Assembly: GCA_947176675.1 (NCBI GenBank)
Contig: CAMWRN010000170.1
Span: 1 to 5,835 of the forward strand
Reading direction: 5' to 3'
From: an uncultured Clostridia bacterium
GTDB taxonomy: Bacteria > Bacillota > Clostridia > Oscillospirales > Ruminococcaceae
DNA: 5,835 nucleotides
Shown here: positions 1 to 3,407 of the stretch, piece by piece
Position numbering within the stretch: the stretch's first letter is position 1
Layout: each line of letters begins with the position of its first letter
The notes under the pieces: model-generated
Seen by the model: the letters and a program-made list of their open reading frames with translations, nothing else
The model's database searches: none
Told to the model about the DNA's origin: nothing
Translations under genes and position numbers: made by a program

Positions 1-299
1 TCAATATACTGTCCGATTTGAATGTAATTTCGTCCGAAACGGCTCAAATCTTTTACAATAATCAGATTGATTTTTCCTGTTTTTGCGTCCTCCAGTAACC
101 GAGTAACAGCGGGACGATTAAAATCCGTGCCAGAAAATCCATCGTCAACATAAATGTCATAGGTTTTCCAACCTTGCTCCACAACATATTTTTCGAGTAT
201 CAATTTTTGATTTTCAATCGAAACAGACTCACCAAGTCTTTCGTCGTCTTTAGAAAGTCGGACGTAAATTCCAACATTATAATTATTCTGCTTTGGCAT
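1..299 (-). CDS. Large serine recombinase (TnpX-like), N-terminal part, cut by window edge
   Basis: Only the first 99 codons are in the window; the gene continues to the left. They match the N-terminal catalytic domain of large serine recombinases: YVRLSKDDE at residues 12-20 holds the presumed nucleophile Ser16, VDDGFSGTDFNRP lies near residues 51-63, and KDLSRFGRNY near 84-93 carries the conserved catalytic arginines. Such enzymes cut and rejoin DNA through a phosphoserine link to excise and insert Tn4451/TnpX-type and Tn5397/TndX-type elements. The ATG at 299 is preceded by AAAGGAG (308-314) at about 8 nt. The gene has its own promoter at 346-374 and follows a TnpW-like gene, as in Tn4451 relatives. 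The zinc-ribbon and coiled-coil C-terminal parts cannot be seen, so intactness is unknown. Confidence 0.93.
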   Translation of the reverse strand, partial: MPKQNNYNVGIYVRLSKDDERLGESVSIENQKLILEKYVVEQGWKTYDIYVDDGFSGTDFNRPAVTRLLEDAKTGKINLIIVKDLSRFGRNYIQIGQYI

Positions 300-327
300 T
301 TTAACTACTCCTTTCATTTCCAAAGCA

Positions 328-372
328 GCCATATTCGATAAATTTATTTTAGCATAAATTATCGAATATGGC
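328..372. repeat. Perfect 14-bp inverted repeat bracketing the recombinase -10 box (candidate operator)
   Basis: GCCATATTCGATAA (328-341) is the exact reverse complement of 359-372, with a 17-bp spacer. The match extends a few more bases inward if one base is bulged. One arm covers the end of the -35 box and the spacer, the other covers the predicted transcription start, and the -10 box lies between them. This fits an operator for a dimeric repressor or a looping pair of sites. There is no oligo-T run after it, so it does not look like a terminator. The binding protein is unknown; the recombinase itself, the TnpW-like protein and the sigma-like HTH protein are candidates. Confidence 0.75.
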
Positions 373-374
373 AA
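346..374 (-). promoter_or_regulatory. Sigma-A promoter of the serine recombinase
   Basis: On the minus strand TTGCCA (374-369) and TAAAAT (351-346) are separated by exactly 17 bp, with the -10 box in the context TGCTAAAAT. Transcription would start near 339, giving a leader of about 40 nt before the ATG at 299. The promoter lies between the TnpW-like stop codon and the recombinase start, so the recombinase can be expressed separately from the mobilization genes. Confidence 0.72.
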
Positions 375-390
375 TACCTTTTTTCAAAAA

Positions 391-585
391 TTATGCGACT
401 TTATTTAAAGTTTCGGAAATCGCTTTATTAAAAGCAATTTCCGAAATAACCTTGTCAATATCCTTGTTGCCGATAAAATGGCTATGTACCACATATTTCT
501 TACCGTCAATTTCGTATTCGCTCACTCTGACAGGGCAAGCAGAATATTTTTCGTTAAGCTCAAACATTGTCATTTTGTTTTTCAA
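391..585 (-). CDS. TnpW-like transposon-encoded small protein
   Basis: A 64-residue protein with no signal peptide or membrane segment. The central stretch YEIDGKKYVVHSHF (about residues 24-37) resembles the core of TnpW family proteins, which have an I-G-x-T-x-Y-x-V type strand followed by an alpha-helical tail and are encoded beside Tn4451-type recombinases. TnpW function is not established. The start is taken as TTG at 585 because a strong GGAGGG lies 8 nt upstream (599-594); an in-frame ATG at 573 is the alternative. It follows the DUF3847 gene by 44 nt and is probably in the same transcript. The C-terminal codons form a long inverted repeat that encodes the near-duplicate ISE-x5-ISE. The family call rests on motif resemblance and position. 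Confidence 0.68.
   Translation of the reverse strand: MKNKMTMFELNEKYSACPVRVSEYEIDGKKYVVHSHFIGNKDIDKVISEIAFNKAISETLNKVA
411..446 (-). repeat. Long hairpin inside the 3' end of the TnpW-like gene
   Basis: Positions 411-426 (starting TTTCGGAAAT) pair with 431-446 over 16 bp with one mismatch, leaving a 4-nt loop. The arms lie fully inside codons. In RNA from the minus strand no oligo-U follows directly, so a standard intrinsic terminator is unlikely. It could slow ribosomes or RNA polymerase, or protect the mRNA 3' end, ahead of the recombinase promoter. Confidence 0.7.
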
Positions 586-629
586 TATGCAATCCCTCCA
601 TTTAGTTTTTTAAAATACACATTTAAATT

Positions 630-968
630 CTACTTGTTTTCAGCAATTATAACAGGCGGATTGTTCTGCAAGAAACGTTTTTCCTTTTCTTCGGTAACAA
701 AATTCTGAACCACATCAATAGCAAAAAGGAAATCTAACATCTCCTTAAATTCTTCGGGAGAAATATCATCACCGAAATATTTGTACACAAGACCACCTAT
801 TCCGCATAAATTGTGTGTACGCTTTTTTCTTTCCTCCTCAGCAATCGAATTCTGAATTTTCTTACGCTTTTCCTCCAATCTTTTCAGTTCCGATTCTGCT
901 GACTTAGCACGTTCATTAAGACGTGCAAGTTTCTCCTGCATTGTGGTTACATTAGTTGTTTTTGACAT
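630..968 (-). CDS. DUF3847 family coiled-coil protein
   Basis: A 112-residue soluble protein. Residues about 8-50 are rich in Glu, Lys and Arg with heptad-like Leu and Ala spacing, predicting a coiled coil. This runs into ERKKRTHNLC (46-55), very like the ERKKRTHRLC signature of DUF3847 proteins, which are found next to MobA/MobL relaxases in Clostridia elements. The C-terminal half (about 66-100) is acidic and helical. Its function is unknown; an accessory role at oriT is conceivable from its place directly after oriT, but is inference only. The ATG at 968 is chosen because AAAGGA lies about 8 nt upstream. The frame stays open back to 1046, but those 26 codons have no good ribosome binding site and are unlike the family N-terminus. 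Confidence 0.85.
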   Translation of the reverse strand: MSKTTNVTTMQEKLARLNERAKSAESELKRLEEKRKKIQNSIAEEERKKRTHNLCGIGGLVYKYFGDDISPEEFKEMLDFLFAIDVVQNFVTEEKEKRFLQNNPPVIIAENK

Positions 969-1132
969 AATATCAATCCTTTCTTTTTCTATTTCAAGCT
1001 CACAAGAGCAAGCTACCTTACGGATAACGGAATATTCGGGCTGCAACTACTAATCTCGTTCTCACTGTATAACTCACGCAATCGTTACAGGTAACTTTAT
1101 TCTATCGGGTACAAAGCCGCCCAAATATCCGT

Positions 1133-1173
1133 AGGGCGCACTTATACAAACTGTCAAGCAGTTTGTTGTGCGC
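1133..1173 (-). other. oriT: oriT of the MOBQ (RSF1010/pTF1-like) type with nic site
   Basis: The minus strand reads TAAGTGCGCCCT at 1144-1133, the nic core known from the RSF1010/pTF1 oriT group. Directly 5' of it is a perfect 8-bp hairpin, ACAAACTG (1146-1153) with CAGTTTGT (1159-1166), around a 5-nt loop. By analogy the relaxase would cut between 1137 and 1136 (TAAGTGCG/CCCT) on the minus strand. The hairpin-then-nic order is that used by MobA relaxases of this group, and a matching relaxase is encoded next to it. If cut as predicted, the strand would lead with the DUF3847, TnpW-like and recombinase genes, and the relaxase gene would enter last. Confidence 0.88.
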
Positions 1174-1191
1174 AAGGGGAAGTTTCCCCTT
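1174..1191. repeat. 8-bp perfect hairpin beside oriT
   Basis: AAGGGGAA (1174-1181) and TTCCCCTT (1184-1191) are perfect inverted repeats with a 2-nt centre. It directly abuts the outer arm of the oriT structure. It could be an accessory-protein site of oriT or a weak transcript-end structure for the relaxase gene. No oligo-T run follows on the minus strand. Confidence 0.7.
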
Positions 1192-1202
1192 GACCCCTCT
1201 AA

Positions 1203-1222
1203 ATGTTTGCTGTCGCAAACAT
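1203..1222. repeat. 8-bp perfect hairpin downstream of the relaxase gene
   Basis: ATGTTTGC (1203-1210) and GCAAACAT (1215-1222) pair perfectly around a 4-nt loop, 18 bp after the relaxase stop codon. On the minus strand it is followed by TTTAGAGGGG, only a short T run, so a terminator role is weak. It lies in line with the other two oriT hairpins. Confidence 0.65.
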
Positions 1223-1240
1223 AAAAATACGCACAGCGAT

Positions 1241-2242
1241 TTAACGTGAGCGATGTTTTTTCACGGATTTATCTCTATTGTTATCGTTAAAAATGTTGAG
1301 TACTTTTTCTTTATCCCGATTAGCAAAGAAAATTACTTGTTTACCATCATTTTTATTTTTTACCGTGTGTAAAACATTCTCTCTGTTAAGTGCTAAAATA
1401 AAATTCTCCATATTTGGAATTTTATCAGATTCTATAGCGAAAGTTTCAGAAAGCGAACAATTCAATTCAGTTTCAATAATTTCTTTTTTGATAGAACGTT
1501 TTTCTAAATTCAATTTTGATAATTCAAAATTAAGCTTTTCAATCTCTGCATTTGTATTTGTAAGAATTACTTTTCGATTATAGCTTCCCTTATCGGTACG
1601 ATAACCCTTTTTCTCAATAGCACAAGCTGCCGCACCAAGATGTTTTTGAGGAATTTTAGAAACACCTTGTGTCTTGTAGCTTCTATGGTCAATACGTTCA
1701 TTAGAAACAAAATACAGTTTATGATTACACCAATCCGCCCATAACTTTCTCCATTCTAAAAGCAATGCTTTATCATTCCAAGCACGTTCCTTTTGAGTAA
1801 ACCCATTTTCGCTGACCTTGCGGGTAGTTAGCAAAATATGGACGTGTGGATTACCGTCCTCTTTATCGTGGATTGCAAAATCTACACACATACCTTTTGA
1901 AATAAAACATTGCTGACAGAATTTTCGTACTAAATCAATCTGTTCGGAGCGAGATATTTCTACAGGCAAAGCTGAATCAATATGTCTTGCAGTTTGGCTA
2001 TTTTTGCGAGTTTCAGACTTTTCAACAGAGTTCCATAATATAGAACGATTTTTGAATTTAGTCGGAGCATTGTAGGGTAAAAGAATTTCCTTATGTACAA
2101 CTTCACGCTTTCGACGGTAGTCGTGAAGTTTTCCGTCGTACTCATTTTTGATTTTCTCACCCGATATGTATGCCGCTTTTGCCACAGCACTTGCGCCTTT
2201 TCCACGGCTTACAATTTTGACGTTAAAATGATAAATTGCTAT
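1241..2242 (-). CDS. mobA: MobA/MobL family relaxase (MOBQ), predicted to start at ATA
   Basis: A 333-residue relaxase that would nick oriT, stay covalently bound to the 5' end and lead the strand into the recipient. Numbering from ATA at 2242, AIYHFNVKIVSRGKG (2-16) is the typical first strand and Tyr25 in KAAYISGEK aligns with the catalytic Tyr25 of RSF1010 MobA. The metal-binding histidines are His125 and the HVH at 133-135. RAWN (153-156), ERIDHRSY (182-189) and HLG (201-203) match further MobA blocks. The C-terminus is short and lysine-rich; no primase domain is present. The conserved N-terminus continues upstream of GTG 2185, but no ATG, GTG or TTG exists before an in-frame TAA at 2263. 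AAAGGA sits 8 nt before ATA 2242, where the family has ATG. An ATT at 2236, a GTG-started product without beta-1, or a sequencing error are the alternatives. Confidence 0.88.
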   Translation of the reverse strand: MAIYHFNVKIVSRGKGASAVAKAAYISGEKIKNEYDGKLHDYRRKREVVHKEILLPYNAPTKFKNRSILWNSVEKSETRKNSQTARHIDSALPVEISRSEQIDLVRKFCQQCFISKGMCVDFAIHDKEDGNPHVHILLTTRKVSENGFTQKERAWNDKALLLEWRKLWADWCNHKLYFVSNERIDHRSYKTQGVSKIPQKHLGAAACAIEKKGYRTDKGSYNRKVILTNTNAEIEKLNFELSKLNLEKRSIKKEIIETELNCSLSETFAIESDKIPNMENFILALNRENVLHTVKNKNDGKQVIFFANRDKEKVLNIFNDNNRDKSVKKHRSR

Positions 2243-2365
2243 ATAAATCTTCCTTTCGCATTACTCTGCAAGATACGGATTTATGAAAATGATTTTTAAA
2301 CCCTTGCTTAAAAGTTTGGTGTTTTACATAAAATCGACTATGCTGTTATGTAGTTTTTATATAAA

Positions 2366-2397
2366 ATGCTCCCATTCCTATTTTGAAATGGGAGCAT
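2366..2397 (-). terminator. Intrinsic terminator after the sigma-like gene
   Basis: ATGCTCCCATT (2366-2376) and its exact complement (2387-2397) form an 11-bp GC-containing stem with a 10-nt loop. On the minus strand the stem is followed by TTTTATAT. It lies 24 bp after the sigma-like stop codon and before the relaxase gene, so relaxase transcription needs readthrough or its own promoter, which I could not place with confidence in 2264-2365. Confidence 0.78.
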
Positions 2398-2420
2398 AAA
2401 TGTGATAAGTATAAAACGCT

Positions 2421-2846
2421 TTACCTAACCTTATTCAGTTTTTCACGAACATTTTTTATTCGTTTATAAACGGACGTTTTGGAAAGATGTAAAATTTCCG
2501 TAATGTCTTTTACGGAGTAACCTCTTACTCTCATCAGAAGTATTTGCAAAGTTTTTTCGCTGGTCTTTTTCAAAATTTTGTACATTGCAGGATTTTCAAC
2601 ATCGTCCAAAAGTTGCTCAACTGTCGTGACCTCCCGCTGACTTTTGTCCTCAATAATTTCCTCGTAGAAGTCGCCAACGTCGTATAGCCTTTTGTAGAAC
2701 CTGTCGTCGGAGTTGTAAGCAATTCTGTCAAAGTCGTGAAGCTCCGCAATAATGTTTTCGTCAACACCCAATGCACGCCACTCTTTTTCCTCTGTTTCCT
2801 TTTTCCTGCGCCATATCCAATATGATTTTAAGCTATTGTATACCAT
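2421..2846 (-). CDS. Sigma-70 region 4-like / HTH regulatory protein of mobile elements
   Basis: A 141-residue protein. The N-terminus is basic and aromatic (SYWIWRRKKE, residues 8-17), the middle is acidic (about 30-85), and the C-terminus holds a helix-turn-helix of the sigma region 4 or LuxR-like kind: GYSVKDITEILHLSKTSVYKR (about 109-129) followed by a basic helix. Related small sigma-like proteins occur in many Firmicutes conjugative and mobilizable elements and are thought to control element genes. No region 2 for -10 recognition is evident, so it may act as a DNA-binding regulator rather than a full sigma factor. ATG 2846 is chosen because GGAGG is 8 nt upstream. An in-frame TTG at 2861 overlaps that site and is unlikely to be the start. 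Confidence 0.78.
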   Translation of the reverse strand: MVYNSLKSYWIWRRKKETEEKEWRALGVDENIIAELHDFDRIAYNSDDRFYKRLYDVGDFYEEIIEDKSQREVTTVEQLLDDVENPAMYKILKKTSEKTLQILLMRVRGYSVKDITEILHLSKTSVYKRIKNVREKLNKVR

Positions 2847-2860
2847 TTTAAATTCCTCCA

Positions 2861-2891
2861 AAATTATTTTTTAGTCATGAAAAAATAATTT
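2861..2891. repeat. Perfect 12-bp AT-rich inverted repeat upstream of the sigma-like gene
   Basis: AAATTATTTTTT (2861-2872) is the exact complement of 2880-2891 around the 7-nt spacer AGTCATG. It ends at the ribosome binding site of the sigma-like gene. It could be an operator, a leader hairpin touching the translation start, or a weak terminator for plus-strand transcripts. With no G or C in the stem, RNA folding would be weak, so protein binding is the likelier role if it has one. Confidence 0.6.
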
Positions 2892-2924
2892 GAAGTGGCG
2901 GTGATCGGCAGCCTACAAAAAGAA

Positions 2925-2956
2925 AAATCGCAAATGCAGAATTGCATTTGCGATTT
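2925..2956 (-). terminator. Intrinsic terminator, 14-bp perfect stem
   Basis: AAATCGCAAATGCA (2925-2938) pairs exactly with 2943-2956 around a GAAT tetraloop. On the minus strand the stem runs into TTCTTTTTG, giving a good oligo-U tail. It would stop minus-strand transcription before the sigma-like gene. Confidence 0.8.
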
Positions 2957-3074
2957 AAATAAATATATTGTTGAAATATGTCGATTGAGTTTGCAGACAA
3001 GTTCCTTATGTCAGAATTGATTTTTTTGATAAATTATAACTTTGATATATTATGTAAAAGAATTCACACAAACA

Positions 3075-3113
3075 AAAATCCTCCAAGCTTCAAAAACGAA
3101 GTTGGAGGATTTT
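3075..3113. terminator. Strong intrinsic terminator, probably bidirectional
   Basis: AAAATCCTCCAA (3075-3086) pairs exactly with 3102-3113, continued by CTTC (3088-3091) with GAAG (3098-3101) across one bulged G, leaving a 6-nt loop. The minus strand reads out into TTTTTGTTTG. The plus strand has four T at the base of the stem, so termination in that direction is also possible. No gene ends near it apart from the KTR gene about 100 bp upstream. Confidence 0.82.
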
Positions 3114-3130
3114 ACTGCATAGGAAATTAA

Positions 3131-3163
3131 CCCGCCAAACTTTCCGTTTTTTTATTTGGCAGG
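3131..3163 (-). repeat. 9-bp hairpin without a T tract
   Basis: Positions 3131-3139 (CCCGCCAAA) and 3155-3163 (TTTGGCAGG) pair around a 15-nt loop. In minus-strand RNA the single imperfect pair is a G-U wobble, whereas in plus-strand RNA it is a C-A mismatch, so the structure is better formed in the minus-strand transcript. There is no oligo-U after it; its role is unclear. Confidence 0.5.
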
Positions 3164-3170
3164 CATCAGA

Positions 3171-3225
3171 TAAAATAAAAACAAAGCCAATGAATTTGTG
3201 ATTGTTTTTCACATTTTCATCGGCT
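3171..3225 (-). terminator. Intrinsic terminator overlapping the KTR stop codon
   Basis: On the minus strand AGCCGATGAA (3225-3216) pairs with TTCATTGGCT (3194-3185) with one G-U wobble. After a 2x2 A/A internal loop, TGTG (3213-3210) pairs with CACA (3200-3197) above it. The structure is followed by TTTGTTTTTATTTTA (3184-3170). The 5' arm contains the last codons and the TGA stop (3219-3217) of the KTR gene, so it would end the efflux operon directly at its last gene. Confidence 0.8.
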
Positions 3226-3402
3226 CTGCGTCTTAGCGTCCGGCTCTTTGATGACGGTTATTTTTAAATTGTGCGCTTCAATCAGACTTTCCTGCCTGCA
3301 TTTCGGACAATACAGCGGATAATTCTTTAAAATAGTATCATCTCGCATTTTATCACGAGTTTTATTTTTGCATACGGGACACAATATCCATTCGGTTTTC
3401 AT
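3217..3402 (-). CDS. Cysteine-rich KTR domain zinc-ribbon protein
   Basis: A 61-residue protein starting MKTEWILCPVC. Cys8/Cys11 (CPVC) and Cys32/Cys35 (CPKC) form a four-cysteine zinc ribbon, with KNKTR at 12-16 between them. The tail IKEPDAKTQSR (51-61) is typical of the Cys-rich KTR family, which is widespread in Firmicutes mobile elements and has no established function. ATG 3402 lies 5 nt after the ABC stop codon; an in-frame GTG at 3411 would overlap that stop (GTGA) and add three residues. The ribosome binding site is weak (AGAAAG), so translation is probably coupled to the ABC gene. It is last in the efflux operon, and its stop codon is inside the terminator stem. Confidence 0.87.
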   Translation of the reverse strand: MKTEWILCPVCKNKTRDKMRDDTILKNYPLYCPKCRQESLIEAHNLKITVIKEPDAKTQSR

Positions 3403-3407
3403 TTTAT

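Larger units (their letters stand above)
1..2846. mobile_element. Mobilization/integration module of a Tn4451-like integrative mobilizable element (partial)
   Basis: A sigma-like regulator, a MOBQ relaxase, an oriT, a DUF3847 protein, a TnpW-like protein and a large serine recombinase lie together on one strand. This gene set is known from Tn4451-type elements, which integrate by serine recombinase and are mobilized by a helper conjugation system. No type IV secretion or coupling-protein gene is visible, which fits a mobilizable rather than self-transmissible element, but the window is short. The left limit is the window edge and the right limit is set at the first mobile-type gene. The efflux operon to the right may also belong to the element. 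No terminal repeats or attachment sites were seen. Confidence 0.75.
2847..3216. other. Gene-free spacer filled with hairpins
   Basis: These 370 bp between the KTR gene and the sigma-like gene hold no convincing reading frame on either strand. They contain the AT-rich inverted repeat at 2861-2891, terminators at 2925-2956, 3075-3113 and 3171-3225, and a further hairpin at 3131-3163. A GC-rich patch lies at 2895-2914. A TATAAT motif on the minus strand near 3040 has no matching -35 at normal spacing. The promoter of the sigma-like gene should lie between 2847 and 2924 but I could not assign it. Confidence 0.7.

Noticed and set aside
368..613. Plus-strand frame of 81 codons
   Set aside because: Antisense to the TnpW-like gene, starts inside the recombinase promoter palindrome, has no ribosome binding site and no family-like motif.
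969..1046. N-terminal extension of the DUF3847 gene
   Set aside because: The extra 26 codons lack a ribosome binding site and family resemblance, while ATG 968 has AAAGGA at good spacing.
2101..2128. 7-bp inverted repeat CTTCACG / CGTGAAG
   Set aside because: Lies inside the conserved relaxase N-terminal domain, has a long 14-nt loop and is explained by coding constraint.
1960..2205. Minus-strand frame overlapping the relaxase gene
   Set aside because: It is the relaxase coding region read in another frame; the relaxase frame carries all conserved motifs.
2264..2365. Promoter for the relaxase gene
   Set aside because: One is expected because a terminator lies upstream, but no -35/-10 pair of acceptable match and spacing was found.
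2847..2861. TTG start at 2861 for the sigma-like gene
   Set aside because: This TTG is part of the GGAGG ribosome binding site that serves ATG 2846.
3030..3060. Possible minus-strand promoter with TATAAT between terminators
   Set aside because: The nearest -35-like hexamer (TTTACA) is only 14 bp away and no gene follows directly, so it is likely chance in AT-rich DNA.
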